In this document: one piece after another, positions 25,703 through 33,897 of the stretch
Position numbering within the stretch: position 1 is the first letter of the stretch
Layout of the letters: every line of letters begins with the position of its first letter
Assembly (NCBI GenBank): GCA_964425605.1
Contig: CAYRNR010000006.1
Location: 61,016-125,015, forward strand
DNA: 64,000 nt
Direction of reading: 5' to 3'
From: CAYRNR01 sp964425605
GTDB lineage: Bacteria > Myxococcota_A > UBA796 > UBA9615 > CAYRNR01
Translations under genes and position numbers: made by a program
Notes under the pieces: model-generated
Databases searched by the model: none
What the model saw: the letters and a program-made list of their open reading frames with translations, nothing else
Told to the model about the DNA's origin: nothing

Positions 25703-26788
25703 ATGCGGGTCCCCGACCGCCTGGTGCCGCTGCTGGACCTCGGTGAGATAGACGAGGTCCTCCGCCCGCTGATGAGCGGCAAGGAGGCCGAGGTCTACCT
25801 CGTACGCTCCCGGGACGAGGAGTGCGTCGCCAAGGTCTACAAGGACGCCCAGTTCCGCAGCTTCCAGCACCGCGCCGAGTACATCGAGGGCCGGCGCGTG
25901 CGCAACAGCCGCGAGCAGCGCGCGATGAACAAGGGATCACGGCACGGGCGGCTCAAGACCGAGGAGGCCTGGCGCAGCGCCGAGGCCGACGCGATCTACC
26001 AGCTCCACGCCGCTGGCGTCCGGGTGCCGGAGCCCCTGGCGTTCATCGAGGGCGTCCTGGTGATGGAGCTGGTCAAGGACGAGACCGGCGATCCGGCGCC
26101 CAGGCTGGTGGACCAGCGGTACAGCGCCGCAGAGGCGACCGAGATCTTCCACTTCGTGCTGCGCGAGGTCGTCAAGATGCTCTGCGCAGGGATCGTCCAC
26201 GCCGACCTGTCCGACTTCAACGTGCTGCTGGGGACCCACGGCCCGGTCCTGATCGACTTCCCCCAGGCCGTGGATCCCGCCCACAACCAGAACGCGCGCA
26301 GGCTGCTGCTGCGGGACGTCAAGAACCTCACGAGCTTCCTGGGTCGCTACGCGCCCAGGCTGAGGAACACGCGGTACGGCCCCGAGATGTGGGACCTGTA
26401 CGAGCGCAACAAGCTGGCGCCGGACACGGAGCTGACCGGGAAGTTCAAGTCTCGACAGAAGAAGGCCGACGTGGGCTCGCTGCTCGAGGACATCCTCGAG
26501 ATGGAGCGGGAGGCGAGGGAGCGTCGAGAAGCCCTGGGCCTGCCGCCACCACGGCGCGCGCGACGCCCGGTCGTGCCCCAGGAGCCCGAGGCCGAGGAGC
26601 CGCGGCCGGCGAAGAAGCGGCGCCGCAAGAAGACCGGGGGCAAGCCCGCCGCTGGACCCGGCTCCCAGGCGCCCGCCAAGCAGGCGTCCGGGACGGCCGA
26701 TCCTCCGAAGAAGCGCCGGAGGCGGAGGCGGCGCAGGCGCAGGGGTGGCGCGTCGCCGGGTTCGTCAGGGTCTTCGAAGAGCAGCTGA
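25703..26788 (+). CDS. RIO1-like serine kinase with basic C-terminal tail
   Basis: A 361-residue RIO-family protein kinase. Motifs in order: MSGKEAEVYLVRS (nucleotide loop), VAKVYKD (ATP Lys), HADLSDFNVLL (catalytic loop, Asp and Asn present) and VLIDFPQAVD (metal-binding Asp). Archaeal and eukaryotic RIO kinases act in small-ribosomal-subunit maturation; bacterial members are less studied. The last 90 residues are a low-complexity basic tail with PAKKRRRKKTGG and a run of Arg residues, which should bind RNA or DNA. ATG 25703 follows GGGGAGAA and removes a 36-residue leader with no kinase features. No partner gene is adjacent, though khpA lies just downstream on the other strand. Confidence 0.9.
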   Translation: MRVPDRLVPLLDLGEIDEVLRPLMSGKEAEVYLVRSRDEECVAKVYKDAQFRSFQHRAEYIEGRRVRNSREQRAMNKGSRHGRLKTEEAWRSAEADAIYQLHAAGVRVPEPLAFIEGVLVMELVKDETGDPAPRLVDQRYSAAEATEIFHFVLREVVKMLCAGIVHADLSDFNVLLGTHGPVLIDFPQAVDPAHNQNARRLLLRDVKNLTSFLGRYAPRLRNTRYGPEMWDLYERNKLAPDTELTGKFKSRQKKADVGSLLEDILEMEREARERREALGLPPPRRARRPVVPQEPEAEEPRPAKKRRRKKTGGKPAAGPGSQAPAKQASGTADPPKKRRRRRRRRRRGGASPGSSGSSKSS

Positions 26789-26831
26789 AGTGGCGTTCAG
26801 CGCGGGGGCCGGGCCGACCCGACCGGTGGAA

Positions 26832-27071
26832 TCAGTCCCTGTCCTCGACGATCTCCAGCACGTACCGCTTCTTCATCTTGCCCCCGGCGGCCGTGATGAT
26901 CGTCCGCAGGGCCTGGGCGTGTACGCCGCGCTTGCCGATGATCTTGCCGATGTCGTCCCGGGCGACCTTCAGCTCGATGATGCACGAGTGCTGCCCCACC
27001 ACCTCGTTGACCTCGACCTCATCGGGGCAATCCACCATCGCCTTCACGATCGTCTCCACAAGGGTCTTCAT
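26832..27071 (-). CDS. khpA: KH-domain RNA-binding protein KhpA
   Basis: A 79-residue KH domain protein of KhpA (YlqC) length. The key loop is DDIGKIIGKRGVHAQALR, with GKRG at the RNA-contact position, followed by a short C-terminal strand (KRYVLEIVEDRD). KhpA works with KhpB in other bacteria in RNA binding and post-transcriptional control. ATG 27071 follows AGAGAAGG at 7 nt; the longer frame reaching 27278 would add a non-conserved Arg-rich leader. In many bacteria khpA sits between rpsP and rimM; here it stands alone, convergent with the RIO kinase gene. Confidence 0.9.
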   Translation of the reverse strand: MKTLVETIVKAMVDCPDEVEVNEVVGQHSCIIELKVARDDIGKIIGKRGVHAQALRTIITAAGGKMKKRYVLEIVEDRD

Positions 27072-27223
27072 CGCCGGCCTTCTCTCTGCGCAGGTTCCCG
27101 CCCGTGTCCACGTTCGCCGGCTCGACAGCCGACGTTGAGCTGCAACACTCGTGACTACACAGTACCTGATCTGTCGCGGGCCTGCGTGGATGGGAGCGAG
27201 ACCAGCGCCGCCAGAGGGGGCGC

Positions 27224-27496
27224 CTAACGGGCCACGGCGGGCACACGAGCGTCGCGCGCGCGGGCCGTCTCCCGCCACGCGTCGATGGCGAAGCTCGTGT
27301 TCATCACCAGCACCGAGATGAACATCGGCCAGTAGTAGGTGGGGGCCGCGCCCTTGATGCCGAACTCCACGAAGGTCAGCCCGAAGGCGCCGAGGAGCCA
27401 GCCCACGGCCAGCAGCTTGCGGTGGCCACTGTAGAGATAGCCGGCACCGGGGAAGAAGAAGTTGAGGGCGGCGGCGACGATGGGGTAGCGAGTCAT
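27224..27496 (-). CDS. Small membrane protein, TM2-like
   Basis: A 90-residue membrane protein with three short hydrophobic segments. Its first segment VAAALNFFFPGAGYLYSGHR has the Pro-Gly-x-Gly-xx-Tyr pattern of TM2-domain and related small membrane proteins. A second segment (LLAVGWLLGAFGLTF) and a third (FISVLVMNTSFAIDAW) follow. ATG 27496 is preceded by GGAGG with 5 nt spacing. It is divergent from the AraC-type regulator gene, with a shared 146-nt intergenic region holding repeats, so it may be that regulator's target. Function unknown. Confidence 0.75.
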   Translation of the reverse strand: MTRYPIVAAALNFFFPGAGYLYSGHRKLLAVGWLLGAFGLTFVEFGIKGAAPTYYWPMFISVLVMNTSFAIDAWRETARARDARVPAVAR

Positions 27497-27539
27497 GTTG
27501 TCCTCCATGGGGTTAGCATGGTGTCCATCATGAACGAGG

Positions 27540-27597
27540 TTTCCGGACGATTGAATGGCGAAACATCCACATGTTTTGTCCATTTGTCCGGATGTGT
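27540..27597. promoter_or_regulatory. Candidate operator region between divergent genes
   Basis: The gap between the TM2-like and AraC-like genes is unusually AT-rich. It holds TCCGGAC (27542-27548) mirrored by GTCCGGA (27586-27592), ACATCC (27563-27568) mirrored by GGATGT (27590-27595), and two direct TTTGTCC copies 8 nt apart (27575-27581, 27583-27589). AraC-family proteins commonly bind paired direct or inverted half-sites, so one or more of these is a plausible site. Confidence 0.4.
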
Positions 27598-27642
27598 GGC
27601 CAGACAGGGTCATTCACGCGATACTCGAACCTGGAGGACGCC

Positions 27643-28569
27643 ATGGACGCGCTGAGCCGCATCCTCGAGGTCGCGCACGTGTCGGGATCGCTGTTCTCGC
27701 GCGCGGAGCTCGACGCGCCCTGGGGCGTGCACACCCGGACGATGCCCGACGCGATCTTCCACCTGGTCGTGAGGGGCTCCGGGTACGCGCGGCTGGACCG
27801 GGACGAGGTGGCGGTCCCGTTCCGGGCCGGCGACCTGATCCTGATGCCCGTGGGCGACGCGCACACCATGTCCGACCGGCCCGCCACCGAGGCCCGGGCC
27901 ATCGAGGACCTCGACTTCGTCCCGGGCTCGGACGGTCTGCCCTGCATCACCGTGGACGGAGGTGGGCCGCGCACGTCTCTGTTGTGCGGCATGTTCACCC
28001 TCGCCGAGGACTCCAGGGAACACGTCTTGCCGCAGCTGCCGCCGCTGATCCACGTCCAGGGGGGCACCCCCACCGCGGCGTGGCTGGATCAGACCATGAG
28101 GGTGATGGCCGACGAGGTGGCGGCCGACCGGCCCGGCTCGGAGACGATCCTCGCGCGGCTCGCCGACATCCTCTTCGTGCAGGTGATCCGGGCCTGGCTG
28201 GAGCAGTCCCCCACCCTCGCCCCCGGCTGGCTCGGCGCCCTGACGGACCCACAGCTGGCGCGCGCCCTCTCGGTGATCCACGACGATCCCGCGGGGTCGT
28301 GGACCGCAGCCGCGCTGGCGCGCCGCGTGGGCCTGTCCCGGACGCTGTTCTACGAGCGGTTCACGGCCCGCGTCGGTGAGACCCCCGCGGCGTACCTGAC
28401 GCGCTGGCGGATGGTGGTGGCGCGGATGCAGATGCGGCGCACCGACGACGGGCTCGCCGAGATCGCCGAGCAGGTCGGGTACCGATCGCAGGCGTCGTTC
28501 CACAAGGCGTTCAAGCGGGTGGTGGGCCAGAGCCCGGGGGCCTGGAGGCGGGCAGCTCTGGCCGCGTGA
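27643..28569 (+). CDS. AraC-family regulator with cupin-type N-terminus
   Basis: A 308-residue regulator. The N-terminal half is a cupin sensor of the AraC 'cupin_6' type (FHLVVRGSGYARLD, VPFRAGDLILMPVGDAH, then ITVDGGGPRTSLLCG). The C-terminal 100 residues hold two HTH motifs: WTAAALARRVGLSRTLFYER and LAEIAEQVGYRSQASFHKAF, followed by VVGQSPGAWRR. This layout is common in regulators of oxidoreductase or efflux genes, but the effector is unknown. ATG 27643 follows GGAGG at 5-6 nt; an upstream start at 27571 would fall inside the repeats. Its likely target is the divergent small membrane protein gene or itself. Confidence 0.9.
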   Translation: MDALSRILEVAHVSGSLFSRAELDAPWGVHTRTMPDAIFHLVVRGSGYARLDRDEVAVPFRAGDLILMPVGDAHTMSDRPATEARAIEDLDFVPGSDGLPCITVDGGGPRTSLLCGMFTLAEDSREHVLPQLPPLIHVQGGTPTAAWLDQTMRVMADEVAADRPGSETILARLADILFVQVIRAWLEQSPTLAPGWLGALTDPQLARALSVIHDDPAGSWTAAALARRVGLSRTLFYERFTARVGETPAAYLTRWRMVVARMQMRRTDDGLAEIAEQVGYRSQASFHKAFKRVVGQSPGAWRRAALAA

Positions 28570-28626
28570 GATCCCCTCAGGGCTACAGCGCACTCGGTGG
28601 TATGCTCCGCAGCAGGGGTGGTACTC

Positions 28627-29628
28627 GTGGCGCAGGAAGAACCAGACCGCCAGGTCGGAGCGAGGCAGCGGGAGGCTACGCAGCCGTCCCAGGCCCCGGT
28701 GGTCCAGGCGCGTCAGGACCACCTCGACGAGCCGCTCCAGGACGGGCTCGTCGATCCCCTGGTCACGCAGTTCGAGTCCACGGAGGAACCTGTCGGCGGG
28801 GACCAGGTGTCGGGCGACGGGTCCGTGGTCCAGGCCCGCGGGGCGATCGCGAAGACGGCCAAGCCCGTGGGCAAGCCCGGTGGCAGCGCCCACCCCGGAG
28901 CCAAGGGCGAGAAGCCGTTCACCCGCAAGGAGCTGACCTGGATCAATCAGGTGCTCCAGGACCGATTCGTCAAGCTGCTGTTCTCCAGCTACACGGACGT
29001 CCCCACCGCCGTGCTCCACCGCGTCGCGTCGGTGGCCGGCGCCAAGGGGCAGTACTCGTCCAAGAACGACGACATCGCGGTCGCCGACAAGGTCTACACC
29101 CACAAGGACCGGCTCACCGGCCGCAACGGCGCCAAGTTCACCGAGAGCAACGAGGAGGCGTTCAAGGGCACCCTGATCCACGAGCTCTTCCACTTCGCGG
29201 CCCACAACGCCAAGCTGCGCAAGTCCGGCCTGGTCCTGCCCAAGGACCTCGTCACCGCCCTGACCTATCCGACCAGGGCCGGCTTCCCGGCCTACGCGTT
29301 CGGCTGGTTCGTCCACCCCAAGTCGAGCTTCATCCTCCACTTCCAGCTCCCCGACACGAGCGGCTTCAACCCCCAGTCGAGCTTGCTGGGCCACCCCAAG
29401 CTGCGTGCCATCCAGAAGGCGGGGAAGTGGGAGCGCTCGCCCATGCCCAAGAGCGGCAACTCCATCAGCGTCGAGGAGGACCTGTGTGAGTCGATCAGCC
29501 TCGCGCTGACGTCGAAGCGGACCCTGGGCGTGCTCAGCAGCCAGTACCCCCAGCGCTACAAGCTGCTCAACAACTACTTCAAGTCCCTGTTCAGGTACGC
29601 GCAGAAGAGCCGGAGCAAGCAACCCTGA
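28627..29628 (+). CDS. Putative HExxH zinc metalloprotein, signal-less
   Basis: A 333-residue protein assuming GTG 28627 behind AGGGG. The first 95 residues are low-complexity, rich in Gln, Val, Asp and Gly, with two VQAR motifs. The second part contains EAFKGTLIHELFHFAAHN, a zincin HExxH motif (H-E-L-F-H) about residue 190, and a C-terminal segment with SISVEEDLCESISLAL. No signal peptide or membrane helix is present. Signal-less metalloproteases with disordered N-termini occur among effectors loaded into contractile injection systems, but no such genes are nearby, so this is only a possibility. The next gene starts 2 nt after its stop. Confidence 0.65.
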   Translation: MAQEEPDRQVGARQREATQPSQAPVVQARQDHLDEPLQDGLVDPLVTQFESTEEPVGGDQVSGDGSVVQARGAIAKTAKPVGKPGGSAHPGAKGEKPFTRKELTWINQVLQDRFVKLLFSSYTDVPTAVLHRVASVAGAKGQYSSKNDDIAVADKVYTHKDRLTGRNGAKFTESNEEAFKGTLIHELFHFAAHNAKLRKSGLVLPKDLVTALTYPTRAGFPAYAFGWFVHPKSSFILHFQLPDTSGFNPQSSLLGHPKLRAIQKAGKWERSPMPKSGNSISVEEDLCESISLALTSKRTLGVLSSQYPQRYKLLNNYFKSLFRYAQKSRSKQP

Positions 29629-29630
29629 CC

Positions 29631-30737
29631 ATGGAAGACCTGCTCGAGCGGACGGCCCGGGACGCGGGCGCGGACGACGTCGGGATCGCCACCGTCGACC
29701 GCCTCGGCGAGCATCCCTCCATGGACGCGTCCTACCTGCTGCCCGGAGCCCGGTCGGTGATCTCGGTGATGGTCGCCTTCGACCCCGCCATCGTCGAGCC
29801 TTACCTCGGCAAGGTGGATCGCGCCGGGTTGCAACATCACGAGACGGAGCTGTACCGGCGGCTGGACACCATCGCGCGGCAGGTGGCGGCCGTCCTGACG
29901 AGCCGGGGGCATCGCGCGGCCGTCACCGAGCCCAACCTCGACTACCGCTACAAGGGCAAGGCCGGGTACCGGCGCGTGCCGCCCGCGCTCCGCCAGGCCC
30001 TCGTGGACCGGATGTCCTCCGATGGCCGGGCGCCGCTGCGCCCCCTCAAGCGAGCGCTGGCCCGGAGTATCCCCTCGAGCCTGCTCGGCGCCGGCAGCTT
30101 CCGCCTCACCCCCACCTTCGCCCACCGCTACGGCGCCGTGGCCGCAGGCATCGGCGCCCTGGGCTGGAGCGGCAACGTGCTGCACCCACGACACGGCGCG
30201 CGGGTGCTGTACCACTCCATCGTCACCGACGCCGGGCTGGCCCCGCATCCCATGCTCGAGGAGACGCCCTGCGACGGCTGCCGCATCTGCACCCGGGTCT
30301 GCCAGGGCGGATACATGCACCCGAAGCTCGAGGACGGCGTGACCATCGGCGGCCGCCGCCACGTCCACACCCGAAAGGCCAACAACCTCAGGTGCATCTT
30401 CGTGTGCGGCGGGCTCACCGGGCAGAGCCGCTATCCGCGCTGGTCCACCTGGTCACCGGGGCGCATCCAGCTCCCGGACTCGGATGGCCCGCTGTCTGGA
30501 CTGTGGGCCCGGGTGGCTCGCGCGAGCCTGGGCCGCGACAACCACTACTCGCGGACCCTGGCCGCCCTGCAGTACCACTCCGATCACGGATTCCTGCACA
30601 AGACCGAGGAGCGCTTCGACGTCACCTGCGGGTTCTGCCAGCTCGTCTGTGCACCAACGCGGGACGAGCGCGAACGCCTGCGCCGGATCATCGTGGATGC
30701 GGGCTCTGTCCAGGCCGTTCCCCCACCCGCGGTCTGA
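29631..30737 (+). CDS. QueG-like 4Fe-4S iron-sulfur oxidoreductase
   Basis: A 368-residue protein resembling epoxyqueuosine reductase and related two-[4Fe-4S] reductases. It opens with a QueG-type N-terminal region (AGADDVGIATVDRL, LPGARSVISVMVAF), and the middle has YGAVAAGIGALGWSGN. The cluster motifs are CDGCRICTRVCQGG (about 220) and CGFCQLVCAP near the C-terminus, with further Cys (LRCIFVCGG) between. QueG reduces epoxyqueuosine in tRNA; this protein differs by a longer insertion between the two cluster motifs, so another substrate is possible. It starts 2 nt after the HExxH gene with no strong ribosome site, so translation is probably coupled. Confidence 0.75.
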   Translation: MEDLLERTARDAGADDVGIATVDRLGEHPSMDASYLLPGARSVISVMVAFDPAIVEPYLGKVDRAGLQHHETELYRRLDTIARQVAAVLTSRGHRAAVTEPNLDYRYKGKAGYRRVPPALRQALVDRMSSDGRAPLRPLKRALARSIPSSLLGAGSFRLTPTFAHRYGAVAAGIGALGWSGNVLHPRHGARVLYHSIVTDAGLAPHPMLEETPCDGCRICTRVCQGGYMHPKLEDGVTIGGRRHVHTRKANNLRCIFVCGGLTGQSRYPRWSTWSPGRIQLPDSDGPLSGLWARVARASLGRDNHYSRTLAALQYHSDHGFLHKTEERFDVTCGFCQLVCAPTRDERERLRRIIVDAGSVQAVPPPAV

Positions 30738-30878
30738 TCCACGTCGCGCACACCAACGACACCGCCGCCGCGAAACGGGGGGCGGGGCGCCGCAACCACA
30801 AGCCGAAGGCAGCTGCGGTGAGCAGGAGGAGGACCAGGTGAGTGTGGGGCGCCAGGTGGATGGTTCACCTCCCGGGAG

Positions 30879-32432
30879 CTAGCACTCGAACAACGGGATG
30901 TACGTGACGGTGACGGTCGCGCCGGGTGAGGGCACGTGGTCGGCGTCGAAGACCACGGCGTTGAGGATGGCCTCGTAGGTCCAGCCGATCGTGGCCTCGA
31001 CGCCGTCCACAGCGACCGTGGGGGAGGTGGTGAGGTCGGGGTCCTCCCCGAGGCCGAAGGTGTCGACGAGTTCGGACGAGACCTCGGCGAGTTCGGTCAG
31101 CATCGTGGTCCAGTCGGTCTCACACACCGAGCCGGAGTACCCGTCGGTCAGGGAGAACGTCTGCTCCAGGCGCTGGGCTGACTCCGCCTCGATCCAGTCT
31201 CCTGTGCAACCGGCGAGTTGGCCGGTGACGCCGTGGGCGACGACCCAGTCCGGGTCGACCTTGAGGCTCTGGAACAGGTTGACGTAGGCCGTGACCGTGT
31301 CGGGGCTGTCGTCGTCGGCGTCACTGACGAAGATGACCCGTAGTCGGGCGTCCTCCCGGACAAAGCCGTCGTTCTCGCCCCCGGGCGCCGCGAGGGGCGG
31401 AGTGATGGCCTGCGAGCCGTACTTCAGGGGTTGCTCGGTGTAGGTGCCGTGGGTCCGGGCGAGGACAGCATCGGCGAAGGCCTTGTCCACGTCCACGGTC
31501 ACCGGGTCCATCACCGGGTGAGGGCCCTGGAACGCATCGGTCTCCGTGGTGACCACGGCGAGGTGATAGTCGATGCCATGGGAGACGAGCGTGTCGAGGA
31601 ACGGCGGGAACTCGGCGGCCAGCTTCTCCTGCAGAGCCAGCGAGTCCGGAGAGTTGTCGACCACCCACAGGAAGTCCGCGGCCGACGGATGCTGGGTGAA
31701 GGTCTCCGTCACCGCATCGGTGAGGCGCGCCTCGCCAGTGCAGGTGAAGGCAACCTCGGGCGTGACGGGATCGTTGGTGAGGACCGTGACCGTGGCCACG
31801 TCCGGGGCCAGATCCACGGGCTCGTAGTGGACGGAGAACACGGCCTCCTGGTCGTGGCCGATGTCGATGCCGCCCCCCCAGTCGTGGGACGCGCTGATCT
31901 CGTCACCAGCCCCGACCACCTCGATCCCGAAGACCTGCAGCGGCGCCGATCCCTGGTTCGACACCGACAGCTCGATCTGGGACGTGCACGGATACACGAC
32001 CTGGCCGAGGTCACAGCTCGTGGACGCGGCGTGTACCTCTGGCGCGATGCCGTTGACCGACAGCGGCACGATGATCTCGGGTTCGACCGCGTTGCTGAGG
32101 AGACGCAAGGTGCCGGTGTGCTCGCCGGCTTCTGGAGGAGCCGCGCGTACGCGGCACTCTCCGGTACTGATCGCCTCGAGGGTGGTGTGTTCGACGCAGG
32201 CGTCAGCCAGGGTGAAGGAATCTGTGCCGTCCACCAGTTCGGCAAAGAACAGGGCCTCGGCCGCTCCGATGTTGCGAACGGCGAGGAGCATCTCCGCGTC
32301 CTCGCCGACGACGAGGTCACCGAAGTCCAGCTCAGCGGGGGTCAGGAGGAGTTCTCCATGGTCGTAGAAATTGTAGGGCCCCACACAGCCCGTCAGGACC
32401 GACACTACGACCAAGAGCGCGGCTCGTCCCAT
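30879..32432 (-). CDS. Choice-of-anchor / vWA-like lipoprotein
   Basis: A 517-residue lipoprotein with signal MGRAALLVVVSVLTGC. The N-terminal part has Ig-like 'choice-of-anchor' (ASPM/SPD-2/Hydin-type) repeats: LTPAELDFGDLVVGEDAEML, LRLLSNAVEPEIIVPLSVNG, QIELSVSNQGSAPLQVFGIEV. A von Willebrand A-like half follows, with DFLWVVDNSPDSLALQEKLA at the position of the usual DxSxS, VVTTETDAFQGPHPVMD and LRVIFVSDADDDSP. The MIDAS-like DNSPDS keeps Asp and two Ser, so metal-dependent adhesion is possible. ATG 32432 was chosen because it starts the signal and follows GGGGGAG; the same frame stays open beyond 33389 but that part is antisense noise of the next gene. Confidence 0.8.
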   Translation of the reverse strand: MGRAALLVVVSVLTGCVGPYNFYDHGELLLTPAELDFGDLVVGEDAEMLLAVRNIGAAEALFFAELVDGTDSFTLADACVEHTTLEAISTGECRVRAAPPEAGEHTGTLRLLSNAVEPEIIVPLSVNGIAPEVHAASTSCDLGQVVYPCTSQIELSVSNQGSAPLQVFGIEVVGAGDEISASHDWGGGIDIGHDQEAVFSVHYEPVDLAPDVATVTVLTNDPVTPEVAFTCTGEARLTDAVTETFTQHPSAADFLWVVDNSPDSLALQEKLAAEFPPFLDTLVSHGIDYHLAVVTTETDAFQGPHPVMDPVTVDVDKAFADAVLARTHGTYTEQPLKYGSQAITPPLAAPGGENDGFVREDARLRVIFVSDADDDSPDTVTAYVNLFQSLKVDPDWVVAHGVTGQLAGCTGDWIEAESAQRLEQTFSLTDGYSGSVCETDWTTMLTELAEVSSELVDTFGLGEDPDLTTSPTVAVDGVEATIGWTYEAILNAVVFDADHVPSPGATVTVTYIPLFEC

Positions 32433-32470
32433 GGCGAACTCCCCCTTTCCGCCTCCCAGCCTAGCACCGT

Positions 32471-33433
32471 CTACCGGCGATGGTCGTAGTAGAAGTACAC
32501 CCCGCTGCGGACCTGCAGCGCCACGTCGCCGGCCGGCGTGGACACGGTGTGGGCGGTGTAGCGCGTCAGCTCGGAGTGGCGGCAGTCCGAGCCCGCCTGG
32601 ACCGGGCAGGTGCCCTCGGGGAACAGGGCGAGCAGCGCGGCGGGGATGGTGATCTCGCCGTCGTCGGGGCTGACGCAGCTGAGGAAGGCGGTGATGGTCA
32701 GGCCGTGGCCGCGGGTGGGGGCGCGGAAGTCGAGCCGGACGCAGGCGTCGGGATCGTCGCCCGGGGTCCAGGAGACGTCCAGGGCCTCGTCGAAGGGGAG
32801 ATCGACCTGGTAGACGTCGCCGAAGGGGTGTTCCAGCCGGGCCACGCCGCGGGCGGCGAAGGCGGCGGCCGGGATGGTGTCGCCGGCCAGGATCGCGGCG
32901 ATGGGATCGCCGGCGTCGAACAGGTCGCTGGGGAGGTCGCCGGGGCCGTAGTAGGCGCCCTGATTGAACTCCTCCGGGGTCAACACCAGGGCCTCGTCCA
33001 GGCCGGTCACGGTCAGCGCCCCGCCGGAGGCACCCTCGGGGTAGGGCTCGCACACGCCGTCTTCGACGCAGAACTCGCCGAAGCCGCAGTCGCTGCACTC
33101 GGCCCAGTCCATCAGCAGGACGCGGCACTCGCCCGCGGCGACCTCGGTGTACACCCCCGGGCTCGGGCCGCCCCACAGCTGGGCGCCGACCTGGGCGTGC
33201 CAGGCAGGCTCCGTGTCGCCGTAGGCCTGGAAGTAGCCCTCCTCGATCTGGATCGTGCCGACCGGCTCCGGTGAGAAGGCGCAGGGATCGAGGGCCGCGT
33301 CGTCGTCGCCTGAAGAGGTGTCGTCGTCGCCGCCGCCGGGCGAGTCCGATCCGGGGCAGCCGGCCACGGCGAGGCAGGCCAGCGCACACAGGAGGCCGGG
33401 ATACAGCGCCGGGATCGGGGATCGGTCACCCAT
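32471..33433 (-). CDS. Lipoprotein paralogue of 8823-9851
   Basis: A 320-residue lipoprotein: signal ending LAVAGC, a short acidic spacer (GGGDDDTSSGDDDAALDPC), then a domain homologous to that of 8823-9851. Shared blocks are GVCEPYPE..GGALTVTGL, SWTPGDDPDACV, ITAFLSCVSPDDG, VQAGSDCRHSELTRYTA and LQVRSGVYFYYD at the C-terminus. A CSDCGFGEFC cluster indicates disulfides. No known family is recognised. The start is ATG 33433 with GAGAGGG about 11 nt upstream. It lies 38 nt before the start of the anchor lipoprotein on the same strand and may be cotranscribed with it. Confidence 0.8.
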   Translation of the reverse strand: MGDRSPIPALYPGLLCALACLAVAGCPGSDSPGGGDDDTSSGDDDAALDPCAFSPEPVGTIQIEEGYFQAYGDTEPAWHAQVGAQLWGGPSPGVYTEVAAGECRVLLMDWAECSDCGFGEFCVEDGVCEPYPEGASGGALTVTGLDEALVLTPEEFNQGAYYGPGDLPSDLFDAGDPIAAILAGDTIPAAAFAARGVARLEHPFGDVYQVDLPFDEALDVSWTPGDDPDACVRLDFRAPTRGHGLTITAFLSCVSPDDGEITIPAALLALFPEGTCPVQAGSDCRHSELTRYTAHTVSTPAGDVALQVRSGVYFYYDHRR

Positions 33434-33468
33434 CGCCGAATGCTACCCTCTCGGGGGAAGAGGTGGCG

Positions 33469-33897
33469 ATGGACAAGCTGTTCCTCGAGGACATCACGGA
33501 CGTCGTGGAGCTCGACGTGGAGCCATTCCCCGTGGTCGAGGACCTCGTAGTGCGGCTGGTGGAGGCGGGGAGCTTCGGGTCCCACTTCGAGCTCGCCAGC
33601 GATCGCCTGGGACGGCTCGCGTGGTTCCCGTGGTGGGATCACGCACGGCGGGCGCTGGGGAAGCCGGACTTCCGGATTCCCCTGGGCAGCGCCGAGTCCC
33701 CCTACGAGGACCTGGAGCAGGGCTGGCAGATCGTCATCTGGGAGGCCGGCGGCTGGGTGATGGTGATGGAGGGGGACGACGTCGGCAGCGCCTACGACCG
33801 CTGGTTCCGCGTCCGGTCCGAGGACTACTCCGAGGCCTGGCAGGGGCTGATCGAGGACGAGCGGCGACGGCGCTCAACGCCGCCGGCGCACCCGTAG
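33469..33897 (+). CDS. Hypothetical protein of 142 residues
   Basis: The ATG at 33469 follows GGAAGAGG and gives a 142-residue soluble acidic protein, MDKLFLEDITDVVELDVEPF at the N-terminus, with Trp-rich middle blocks (LAWFPWWDHARRAL, GWQIVIWEAGGWVMVMEG) and a helical, charged end (SEAWQGLIEDERRRR). No signal peptide, membrane helix or known motif is visible. The 3' end overlaps the convergent LTD/MopRG gene by 24 nt. Confidence 0.65.
   Translation: MDKLFLEDITDVVELDVEPFPVVEDLVVRLVEAGSFGSHFELASDRLGRLAWFPWWDHARRALGKPDFRIPLGSAESPYEDLEQGWQIVIWEAGGWVMVMEGDDVGSAYDRWFRVRSEDYSEAWQGLIEDERRRRSTPPAHP

Noticed and set aside
30738..30878. Short basic open frame after the QueG-like gene
   Set aside because: No start with ribosome site and no domain; the 140-nt gap shows nothing convincing.
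32433..33389. N-terminal extension of the anchor lipoprotein frame to 836 codons
   Set aside because: The extension is Arg-rich and overlaps the paralogue lipoprotein gene in another frame, while ATG 32432 begins a good signal peptide with a ribosome site.
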